A stretch of 64,000 bases of DNA from NCBI GenBank assembly GCA_001898485.1, contig MKTY01000020.1, forward strand, positions 1,571,203-1,635,202, read 5' to 3'. Shown piece after piece: positions 8,399-15,546 of this stretch (positions are counted from its first letter, which is position 1; the number at the start of each line of letters is the position of its first letter). The stretch comes from Sphingobacteriales bacterium 46-32 (GTDB taxonomy: Bacteria; Bacteroidota; Bacteroidia; Chitinophagales; Chitinophagaceae). A program made the position numbers and the translations under genes. The notes beneath the pieces are model-generated. The model saw only the letters and a list, made by a program, of their open reading frames with translations, had not been told where the DNA came from and searched no databases.

Positions 8399-9559
8399 AT
8401 GCCGCCGATAAAGAAACTGATAGGAAAGATTCACTTGTGGCTTGGCCTCGCTTCAGGAATCATCGTTCTCTTCCTGGGTATTACCGGGTGTATCCTGGCG
8501 TTTGAAGTGGAGATACGCTCCTGGACCGAACCATTTCAATATGTAAAAGAAGAAAGCAAATCCTATCTGCCGCCTTCTGTATTAAAAGATTCGGCAGATA
8601 AGGTGATGCGTCATGGTAAAACACTTGGCATTAATTATCCCGGCAAAGGGAAAGCCGCCATAGCCGCTTATTATGATGAAAAGAATTATGAACTCGTATA
8701 TCTTAATCCGTATACCGGCTCCATTCTGAAGCATAAGAATATGCCGGATGATTTTTTCCGGATCGTGCTGGATGGGCATTTTTATCTCTGGTTGCCGCAT
8801 CATATAGGCCAGCCGATAGCGGCCAGTGCCACATTGATTTTTTTAGTATTAATGATTACCGGTATTGTGCTTTGGTGGCCACGCAATAAGGCGGCGCGTA
8901 AACAGCGCTTTACAGTCAGGTGGAGTGCACGCTGGCGCAGAAAGAACTATGACCTGCACAATGTGCTGGGCTTTTATATGACCTGGATCGCTATCTTTCT
9001 TGCCATTACCGGACTCGTTTTTGGCTTTGAATGGTTTGCCCGATCGCTGTATTGGGTGAGTAGTGGTGGAAAGACAATGGAGGAACACCGTCATCCCGTG
9101 TCGGACAGTACACAAACCGCTGGAGTGGTCAACATGGCCGATTATCTCTGGAAGGAACACCAGCCGGGTGTAAAAGAAAATGAAAGCCTCGGCGTCTATT
9201 TTGCCTACCTGGCATCTGATCCTATAGAAGTAGTCGTTAACCACCGGCCTGGCACCTATTACAATTCCGATTTTTATCATTACGACCAGTATTCCGGCAG
9301 GGAATTGCCTGCAACGGGCAGCTATGCCGGCCGGTTTGCCGATGCCACAGTGGCCGACAAAATTGTACGCATGAATTATGATATTCATGTAGGGGCCGTG
9401 CTGGGATTGCCGGGGAAATTTCTGGCGTTCTTTGCCAGCCTCGTTGCAGCCAGTATGCCCGTGACAGGGTTTTGCATCTGGTGGGGACGCAGAAAAAAGA
9501 AAAAACCAACGCCGGCCGCTCTCAAAAGAGAATATCGGTCCGGGCCTCAATTGTCATAG
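8399..9559 (+). CDS. PepSY-associated transmembrane protein, putative ferric-siderophore reductase
   Basis: A 386-residue inner-membrane protein with four main helices: near 15-40, 138-162, 190-220 and 340-370. Histidines sit at helix ends (KIHLWLG, LPHHIGQ, DLHNVLG, DIHVGAVLG) where FoxB/FpvG-like PepSY_TM proteins bind heme. A periplasmic PepSY region lies between helices. The short basic C-terminus (GRRKKKKP) is cytosolic. Family members reduce ferric siderophores in the periplasm or transfer electrons across the inner membrane. It directly follows the siderophore receptor, so the two form an uptake-reduction pair. Confidence 0.88.
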   Translation: MPPIKKLIGKIHLWLGLASGIIVLFLGITGCILAFEVEIRSWTEPFQYVKEESKSYLPPSVLKDSADKVMRHGKTLGINYPGKGKAAIAAYYDEKNYELVYLNPYTGSILKHKNMPDDFFRIVLDGHFYLWLPHHIGQPIAASATLIFLVLMITGIVLWWPRNKAARKQRFTVRWSARWRRKNYDLHNVLGFYMTWIAIFLAITGLVFGFEWFARSLYWVSSGGKTMEEHRHPVSDSTQTAGVVNMADYLWKEHQPGVKENESLGVYFAYLASDPIEVVVNHRPGTYYNSDFYHYDQYSGRELPATGSYAGRFADATVADKIVRMNYDIHVGAVLGLPGKFLAFFASLVAASMPVTGFCIWWGRRKKKKPTPAALKREYRSGPQLS

Positions 9560-9568
9560 CAGCGTCAG

Positions 9569-9635
9569 TTTCCTTTTTGCGAAAATCCCTTTTCCTGAAA
9601 TGGCAGCCGCCAGCAGTCTGTGTACGGCAACTTTG
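9569..9635 (+). promoter_or_regulatory. Promoter with tandem TTTCC / TTTTGCG activator-like site (copy 2)
   Basis: TTTCC at 9569-9573 and 9591-9595 (22 bp apart) flank TTTTGCG at 9575-9581. The -7-like element CAACTTTG is at 9628-9635, so TTTG lies exactly 57 bp from the start of TTTTGCG, as in copies 1 and 3. The leader to the ATG at 9811 would be about 170 bases. A second CTTTGCAGCC string near 9790 could be a further start site but lacks the TA. Confidence 0.6.
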
Positions 9636-9810
9636 CAGCCGTAATTATTAACCGAACAGAAACGAAGAAATGATAAGCATCAGTCAAAAGGCTGATTCAT
9701 TCACCAGGCCTGTCATTTCATTGTAAAACAATCCCAGACTATTCTGTCTTGACAATTATATGATAAAACTCCCTGCAGCGTGTAAGAGCTTTGCAGCCAA
9801 TCGAACCAAA

Positions 9811-11847
9811 ATGAAATATTTTATACTACCCGTCCTCGCCTTATTATCCGTAAATCTATTGCAGGCACAGGATACCACTAAAACTGCCGAGCTGAAAGAA
9901 GTAGTCGTTACCGGACAGTACAGACCCCAATCTGTAAAAAATTCTGTTTACCAGGTAAAAGTTATTACCCGCGAACGTATAGAGAAACAGGGCGCTGCAA
10001 AGCTGCAGGACATCCTCAACAGTGAGTTGAATATGCGTTTTACGCAGGATCCTGCCACGGGCGGATCAGATATCACCATGATGGGCATGAAAGGGCAGAA
10101 TGTGAAGATATTGCTGGATGGAATGCCGCTGATAGGCCGCCAGGGTACCAGCAATGAAATTAATATCAACCAGATTGACATTAATTCCATTGAACGTATT
10201 GAGATGGTGGAAGGGCCTATGTCAGTGATATATGGCGCCGATGCGCTGGCAGGAGTCATTAATATCATTACTAAAAAAGCTACTGCTGCCCGCCTGAATG
10301 TTACAGCCCGTTTGCATGAAGAAACCGTGGGTAATGAATATGGTATCAGGCAGGGTATTCATAACCAGTCGGCCGGATTTAATTACCGGTATAAAAACTG
10401 GGAACTCGGCGGTGGTTTTTCACACAACTATTTTGGCGGATGGAAAGATACTGCTGTAGGCCGTGAACTGATCTGGCACAAAAAGGATCAGCGCCTCGCC
10501 AATGGCTATGTAGGTTATCAGACAGCAAAATTCAATGTCCGGTACCGCATCGATGGTCTCGATGAAGTAATTACAAACCCAGGAAACTATGAAGCGGTGC
10601 CTGAACCCGGAGCACTTGATCGTTTTGCAGCTGATCAGGAGTACCTTTCACAGCGTGTAATGCATCAGCTGCAGGCTGGTGCCTTTTTCAACAGCCGCCT
10701 GTCTGCACAATTGCAGAGTGCCTATTCCGATTACAGCCGCCAGGTATATTCTACCCTGCTTGGTTACAATTCGGGCAAACGTGTGCTCAATACCGCTTCG
10801 GGAGCTCAGAGTGTGGTAGATTTTACAGGATTCAGCTTGCGGGGTACAGTATTATACAAGGTTTCGGATAAAGTATCGCTGCAGCCGGGCGTTGATATGA
10901 ATCTCGAATCTGGTAAAGGAGAGCGGTTGCAATCAGGTAACAATAAGGTAAATGACTATGCCTTTTTTGTAACCTCAGAAATCACTCCCAGTGCAGCGGT
11001 GAGCATTCGCCCGGGCCTGCGTTTTATTCACAACTCTGTATACGATGCACCTCCGGTAATACCCAGCATCAATACCAAATTTATCCTGGCCAAAAACCTT
11101 GATTTCAGAGCTTCTTATGCCAGGGGCTTCCGCTCACCCTCTCTGCGTGAGCTTTACTTCAATTTCTTTGATGCCAATCACCAGATCATCGGTAATCCTA
11201 ACCTGAAGGCCGAAACTTCAAACAGCTTTAATGGATCATTTACCTGGAAAAAAATAACACCCCAGCAGGTAGTCTACAGCACAGTGCTCGGCGGTTTTTA
11301 CAACAATGTAAAGAACCTGATCGATTATGCAGTATCTGCGAACAACCCCAATATATTTGAGCTTACCAATGTATCTAACAGCCGCACCGCTGGAGTCACA
11401 CTCACTTCTGTTGCCAAGTATCAGCGCTGGAATGTTTCAGCAGGCTTCAGTTACACCGGTTTCTATAATGATTACTCAGAAACAGATAAGGAATTGCCTC
11501 AGTTGCAATGGTCACCCGAAGCTACAACCAACCTGGGCTATGTATTTCCGAAAATTGGTCTGGATGTAAACCTTTTCTACAAGTTTACCGGTAAACGTCC
11601 CCGTTATGTGGTTTCCGGATCCGATATCGTGCTTTCAAAAGTAGATAGCTATAGCTGGGCCGATTTTACAGTCAATAAAAAACTCTTCCGCTATTTCACC
11701 CTCAGTGCTGGTATTCGTAATCTTTTTGATGTAGACCGTGTAAACAGTTCAGTGTCTACAGGTGGCATACATACCGCTGGTGCGCAGAATATCGGTTATG
11801 GCCGGTCATACTTTGCCGGTCTGGTATTTAACTGGGCAAAACAATAA
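9811..11847 (+). CDS. hmuR: HmuR-like TonB-dependent heme receptor
   Basis: A 678-residue receptor with a signal peptide (MKYFILPVLALLSVNLLQAQ). It has an early TonB-box-like ELKEVVVTG, a plug with LQDILNSELN and RIEMVEGPMSVIYGADALAG, and a barrel ending in AGLVFNWAKQ. RGFRSPSLRELYF (from about 438) and a nearby GNPNLKAE match the FRAP/NPNL boxes of heme receptors, with a His between them (DANHQIIG). I chose the ATG at 9811 because it starts the signal peptide; the upstream ATG at 9760 would add 17 residues that do not fit one. It is 28 bp upstream of an HmuY lipoprotein, the P. gingivalis-type heme uptake pair. It extracts or imports heme across the outer membrane. Confidence 0.85.
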   Translation: MKYFILPVLALLSVNLLQAQDTTKTAELKEVVVTGQYRPQSVKNSVYQVKVITRERIEKQGAAKLQDILNSELNMRFTQDPATGGSDITMMGMKGQNVKILLDGMPLIGRQGTSNEININQIDINSIERIEMVEGPMSVIYGADALAGVINIITKKATAARLNVTARLHEETVGNEYGIRQGIHNQSAGFNYRYKNWELGGGFSHNYFGGWKDTAVGRELIWHKKDQRLANGYVGYQTAKFNVRYRIDGLDEVITNPGNYEAVPEPGALDRFAADQEYLSQRVMHQLQAGAFFNSRLSAQLQSAYSDYSRQVYSTLLGYNSGKRVLNTASGAQSVVDFTGFSLRGTVLYKVSDKVSLQPGVDMNLESGKGERLQSGNNKVNDYAFFVTSEITPSAAVSIRPGLRFIHNSVYDAPPVIPSINTKFILAKNLDFRASYARGFRSPSLRELYFNFFDANHQIIGNPNLKAETSNSFNGSFTWKKITPQQVVYSTVLGGFYNNVKNLIDYAVSANNPNIFELTNVSNSRTAGVTLTSVAKYQRWNVSAGFSYTGFYNDYSETDKELPQLQWSPEATTNLGYVFPKIGLDVNLFYKFTGKRPRYVVSGSDIVLSKVDSYSWADFTVNKKLFRYFTLSAGIRNLFDVDRVNSSVSTGGIHTAGAQNIGYGRSYFAGLVFNWAKQ

Positions 11848-11875
11848 TTTTTTATCATACACAAAACGATCTGAC

Positions 11876-13294
11876 ATGGTTAAGTTGAACGCAGGAAAAA
11901 TCAGTGCAATTCTTTTGATGACGGCACTGTTCGCAGGTGCATGTCGCAAAAAGGATGCGACATTGCAGGAGCCGGATAATCTCGCCAATTTTGAAACATC
12001 GGCACAGGGCATAAGTGCATCCGAAAACAGCATAGTTGTAAAAGTGAAACTGTCGCGGGCTGTTAAAAATGATGTAGCGGTAATACTGAATTTAACGGCT
12101 CAGGGAGCACAATACGGAACAGACTATACAACCACACCAGCAGTGACTCCTACATCAGGCACTGCTAATATCCTGCTCACCATTCCTTCGGGCAACAGCG
12201 AGGCCAGTGTTACAATCAATAAGGTAGCTGGTGCCCTTTTTGATGGCGATGAAAAACTGGTACTGGATGTATACAGCACTGCATCTCCGGTAATCATTGG
12301 TGCTACCAGACAAATTACAATCAGCTTTTCTGAACTGATAGCTGCCACGGCAACTGCTACAATTAATGGCGGTGGAGCCAATTATCCCAACAAAGTATTT
12401 ATTGATCTGAGTGCCAACCGGCAGACTGCTGTGCAGCGTACTGCATGGGATCTTGGTTTTTATGCAGGGGCTGATTTTCGCGTCATTCTCAATTCTTCCA
12501 GTGCCATGATGGCCAAACAGCTCAATAAGACAGATTTGAATCAGGTAACCAGTGCCGATACGGTTGGGTTCGCAACAGAAGTTGCATTCAGCCAAACGGC
12601 TCCGGTAACCTCGGCAATGGCTTATATTGATCATCCGTCCGGCGACCTCACCCGTACAGCTATTGCTGAGATTGCCGCCACAGCGGGCGACAATAAAGTA
12701 TATATCGTGAACCGTGGTTTTGGAATAGGCACACCTGCTCCGGAACGTGGTTGGAAAAAGATCCGTGTGATTCGCAATACATCAGGAGGTTATACACTTC
12801 AGTATGCGGATATTGCTGCTACCAGCTATCAGGAGATCAATGTAGTCAAAGATGCCAGCTATTTCTTTAAATATATTTCTTTTGAAACCGGCGCAGTAAA
12901 TGTAGAACCTGCTGCTACCAAATGGGATATTGCCTGGACCTATTTCTCCAATTCAACCAATTTCGGTGGCGGTGAAGTACCCTACCTGTTTCAGGATATT
13001 GTGCTTCAAAACCGTAATGTACAGGTTGCTAAAGTGATGACAACCACGAAAACATTTGAAGCATTTGCCGAAGCCGATCTCACCGGTCTTACCTGGTCTT
13101 CTTCGCAGACTGCAATCGGTTCCGACTGGCGTAGTGGTGGAGGCCCCGGCACCGCCCCAGCTGTACGTACCGACCGGTATTATATAATAAAAGACGGCGA
13201 TAACAATTATTATAAACTCCGGTTTACAGCACTCACACAGAATGGTGAACGGGGTTATCCGGCGTATGAGATTGCCCTTATTAAAGAAGGATAA
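11876..13294 (+). CDS. hmuY: HmuY-family heme-binding lipoprotein with Calx-beta-like N-terminal domain
   Basis: A 472-residue lipoprotein (LFAGAC, Cys about 23, then RKKD). Residues about 35-130 resemble a Calx-beta domain (GTDYTTTPAVTP, LTIPSG, FDGDEKLVLDV). Residues about 135-470 match HmuY (WDLGFYAGADFRVILN, YFSNSTNFGGGE, YYIIKDGDNNYYKLRF). HmuY proteins sit on the outer surface, bind heme and pass it to HmuR, which lies just upstream. Classical HmuY is much shorter (about 200 residues), so the extra domain is notable. The ATG at 11876 starts the lipoprotein signal and lies after the receptor stop; the upstream in-frame ATG at 11762 is inside hmuR. Heme ligands cannot be assigned by eye. 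Confidence 0.85.
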   Translation: MVKLNAGKISAILLMTALFAGACRKKDATLQEPDNLANFETSAQGISASENSIVVKVKLSRAVKNDVAVILNLTAQGAQYGTDYTTTPAVTPTSGTANILLTIPSGNSEASVTINKVAGALFDGDEKLVLDVYSTASPVIIGATRQITISFSELIAATATATINGGGANYPNKVFIDLSANRQTAVQRTAWDLGFYAGADFRVILNSSSAMMAKQLNKTDLNQVTSADTVGFATEVAFSQTAPVTSAMAYIDHPSGDLTRTAIAEIAATAGDNKVYIVNRGFGIGTPAPERGWKKIRVIRNTSGGYTLQYADIAATSYQEINVVKDASYFFKYISFETGAVNVEPAATKWDIAWTYFSNSTNFGGGEVPYLFQDIVLQNRNVQVAKVMTTTKTFEAFAEADLTGLTWSSSQTAIGSDWRSGGGPGTAPAVRTDRYYIIKDGDNNYYKLRFTALTQNGERGYPAYEIALIKEG

Positions 13295-13317
13295 TAACTT
13301 TTTGTAATAAAAGAATG

Positions 13318-13345
13318 TAAAGGCGGCTCCGGCCGCCTTTTTCCT
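13318..13345 (+). terminator. Rho-independent terminator after hmuY
   Basis: Stem AAAGGCGGC (13319-13327) pairs with GCCGCCTTT (13332-13340), followed by more T. Its T run overlaps the start of the third activator-like site. Confidence 0.85.
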
Positions 13346-13406
13346 TTTTGCGTAAGCCGTAATTTCCTTTTCCGCAAGACATTTCTATGACAGTATCGTT
13401 GTTTTG
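13340..13406 (+). promoter_or_regulatory. Promoter with tandem TTTCC / TTTTGCG activator-like site (copy 3)
   Basis: TTTCC at 13340-13344 and 13363-13367 (23 bp apart) flank TTTTGCG at 13346-13352, which continues TAAGCCG, close to copy 1 (TAAATCG). TTGTTTTG at 13399-13406 is a one-mismatch -7 element, with TTTG again exactly 57 bp from TTTTGCG. The first half overlaps the preceding terminator T run, which weakens this copy. The leader to 13423 would be short. Confidence 0.5.
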
Positions 13407-13422
13407 TCAGCAAATTGTAAAC

Positions 13423-14358
13423 ATGACTAAAGCAACTATATGGCTGTCGGCACTGATGCTGGCAGGAGGCATAGCTACCGCTCAGGCTCCGCGCGATAAA
13501 CAAAATGTAGATAAACTCTGTGGCTGTTTTGAAGTAGAATTCAAATATGCAGAGACTTTTTCTCCCAAAGAAGGATACAAGTATCATGACCGCGAAGAAA
13601 TATCAGGAGGCACCGAGCTGGTATTTCCTGTTGAGTCATCCGATAAACGTATCGTAATGCAGCACCTGCTGATCATTACCGACTCCATGATCATAAAGCA
13701 CTGGCGCGAGGAGTGGACGTATGAGAATACCGAACAATGGATCTATACCGGCGATAATACCTGGAAAAAGATACAACTGAAGCCCGAAGAAGTGAAAGGT
13801 AAGTGGACACAGACCGTATGGGAAGTGAGTGATGCACCCCGTTACCAGGGTGCCAGCCAGTGGATTACTGCAGATGGTAAAACCTTTTGGCAAAATACGG
13901 TAGATGCACCGCTGCCCCGACGGGAGTATTCTGTACGGAGTGATTATAATATTCTTCGTCGCAGCAATCGCCTCATTCTTCGCGAAGATGGCTACGCCCA
14001 TGAGCAGGATAATCAGAAAGTGATTCGTGCCAATGGTAAAGACGAAGTACTTGTAGAAGAAAAAGGCTGGAATACCTACGTACGTAAAGATGCTGCTGAA
14101 TGCGCTGCGGGGCTCGCTTACTGGGAAAAAACTAAAAGTTACTGGACCGCAGTACGTCATGCCTGGGAAGCTTATATGAAAGAACACCAAACAGTTGAGC
14201 TTAAAAAAACAGTTGATGGGAAAGTGATGCACGATCATCTTTTTGCGCTGGCCAAGGAGTATACAAGCGGCAAACTGAAACCTGCTGAAGTAGACACAAA
14301 AGTAAAAGCAATACTGAATCAGTTTGTAGGCAATGATCGCTCTGTAGCCGGCAACTGA
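13423..14358 (+). CDS. DUF6607 family secreted protein
   Basis: A 311-residue protein with a signal peptide (MTKATIWLSALMLAGG..., ending AQA). The mature N-terminus carries a conserved Cys-Gly-Cys (KLCGCFEVEF, about 31-40) followed by YAETF. It is rich in Trp (HWREEWTYENTEQWIY, KGKWTQTVWEV). This fits DUF6607, a Bacteroidota family without known function as far as I know. I start at 13423 because the upstream ATG at 13387 lies within the predicted promoter and would not give a signal peptide. It lies behind its own copy of the promoter shared by the siderophore and heme receptor operons, so it is likely an iron- or heme-response gene; a periplasmic heme or metal role is inference. Confidence 0.75.
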   Translation: MTKATIWLSALMLAGGIATAQAPRDKQNVDKLCGCFEVEFKYAETFSPKEGYKYHDREEISGGTELVFPVESSDKRIVMQHLLIITDSMIIKHWREEWTYENTEQWIYTGDNTWKKIQLKPEEVKGKWTQTVWEVSDAPRYQGASQWITADGKTFWQNTVDAPLPRREYSVRSDYNILRRSNRLILREDGYAHEQDNQKVIRANGKDEVLVEEKGWNTYVRKDAAECAAGLAYWEKTKSYWTAVRHAWEAYMKEHQTVELKKTVDGKVMHDHLFALAKEYTSGKLKPAEVDTKVKAILNQFVGNDRSVAGN

Positions 14359-14381
14359 ATACAGATAATTTTCAATCATAG

Positions 14382-14416
14382 ATAATGGCGGAATAGAATT
14401 TCTATTCCGCCATTAT
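14382..14416. terminator. Near-perfect 17-bp inverted repeat (terminator)
   Basis: Arm 14382-14398 pairs perfectly with 14400-14416 around one central base. It lies 24 bp after the DUF6607 stop and is followed by an AT-rich stretch. It can act as a terminator in the forward direction. Confidence 0.75.
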
Positions 14417-14446
14417 TATTTATAGCAGTGTAAATAACAGTAAATG

Positions 14447-14478
14447 CCGGTGAAAAAAACAATTTTTACCGGTGAAAA
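14447..14478. repeat. Direct/inverted CCGGTGAAAA repeats upstream of the ORF6N gene
   Basis: CCGGTGAAAA occurs at 14447-14456 and again at 14469-14478, 22 bp apart. TTTTTACCGG at 14464-14472 forms a near-inverted copy. The position, 53-84 bp before the ORF6N start, suits an operator, possibly for self-regulation. Confidence 0.4.
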
Positions 14479-14530
14479 CAACCATGCCGTTCGAGGTAAA
14501 TTCTTTTGTTTTGCCGGGTAAGTTGTGTGT

Positions 14531-15412
14531 ATGAATGAGTCTGTGATAAAATATGCCGGCGGTGATATACAAAACCTGATTTGTATGATTCGTGGGTGCC
14601 CGGTAATGATCGATCGCGATCTGGCGGGTATGTACCAGGTCGAAACCAAAGTGTTGAACCAGGCTGTTCGCCGCAATCAGGAGCGGTTTCCCCATCATTT
14701 TCGTTTCCAACTCAGTGAAAAAGAAAGAGATGAACTGGTCACAAATTGTGACCGGTTCGAAAAATTGAAACACTCTTCCGTGTTGCCTTATGCATTCACA
14801 GAACAGGGGGTGGCCATGCTATCGGCCGTTTTGAAAAGCCCGGTGGCTGTGCAGGTAAGTATCCGTATCATGGATGCTTTTGTGGAGCTGAGGCGGGCAG
14901 CGGAGGCTCACTCGGAATTGTCGGTCAGGGTTAATCGGCTTGAATTGAAGCAGTCTGAACATGATCAGGCTTTCGAAAAATTATTTTCGGCGCTTGATTC
15001 CCGGCAGATAAAAAACCGCCAGGGCGTGTTTTTTGATGGCCAGACTTTTGATGCTTACAGCTTTGTATCTGATATAATAAGATCGGCAGATACGTCTATT
15101 GAATTGATAGATAATTATATAGATGACTCTGTATTGCTGCTGCTAACCAAGCGGAAACCGGGTGTTTCGGCTAGAATTTATACAAAGCGCATTCCCGCCT
15201 CACTGCAGCAGGATTTGGCAAGGCACAACCAGCAATATGAACCGGTAGAGATCAGGCAGTTTGATAAGGCACACGACCGGTTTCTGATCATTGACCGGCA
15301 GAAAGTCTATCATATTGGAGCTTCTCTTAAAGATCTGGGTCATAAATGGTTTGCTTTTTCGGTTATCGATCAGGGCGATCTCGCATTGATCGAACGGCTG
15401 CAGATGGTTTGA
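14531..15412 (+). CDS. ORF6N-domain protein with C-terminal PLD-like domain
   Basis: A 293-residue cytosolic protein. Residues about 10-118 match the phage-derived ORF6N DNA-binding domain (CPVMIDRDLAGMYQVETK, NQERFPHHFRFQL, LPYAFTEQGVAMLSAVLKS). A short helical linker (about 130-160) leads to a C-terminal region resembling one half of a phospholipase D fold (IELIDNYID, HDRFLIIDRQ). The latter has the form H-x-R-x4-D, an HKD motif with Lys replaced by Arg, so catalysis is doubtful. I start at the ATG 14531 rather than the GTG at 14525. It stands alone between a terminator and ileS. It may be a regulator or a phage-related anti-repressor or defence protein; the role is unknown. Confidence 0.8.
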   Translation: MNESVIKYAGGDIQNLICMIRGCPVMIDRDLAGMYQVETKVLNQAVRRNQERFPHHFRFQLSEKERDELVTNCDRFEKLKHSSVLPYAFTEQGVAMLSAVLKSPVAVQVSIRIMDAFVELRRAAEAHSELSVRVNRLELKQSEHDQAFEKLFSALDSRQIKNRQGVFFDGQTFDAYSFVSDIIRSADTSIELIDNYIDDSVLLLLTKRKPGVSARIYTKRIPASLQQDLARHNQQYEPVEIRQFDKAHDRFLIIDRQKVYHIGASLKDLGHKWFAFSVIDQGDLALIERLQMV

Positions 15413-15460
15413 CAGTCCGCTATATTGTTTTCAGGAACTTCCTGCCCCGTTGGCTCAAAC

Positions 15461-15481
15461 GCCCGTTCTGTGCGGGTTTTG
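15461..15481 (+). terminator. Short terminator after the ORF6N gene
   Basis: CCCG (15462-15465) pairs with CGGG (15473-15476), followed by TTTTG. It is a short stem, consistent with the end of the preceding transcript before the ileS promoter. Confidence 0.5.
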
Positions 15482-15507
15482 TATAAGCGGGTTAGCCTGC
15501 ATTTCCG

Positions 15508-15515
15508 TAACTTTG
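15508..15515 (+). promoter_or_regulatory. -7 promoter element of ileS
   Basis: TAACTTTG matches the Bacteroidota TAnnTTTG consensus, 31 bp before the ileS ATG. A TTTTG at 15477-15481 is a poorly spaced -33 candidate. Confidence 0.6.
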
Positions 15516-15546
15516 CACACCTAAAAAATCAGGCAGGAACTATATT

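Noticed and set aside
9760-9810. Upstream ATG at 9760 as the start of the heme receptor
   Set aside because: The extra 17 residues are polar and break the signal peptide that starts at 9811.
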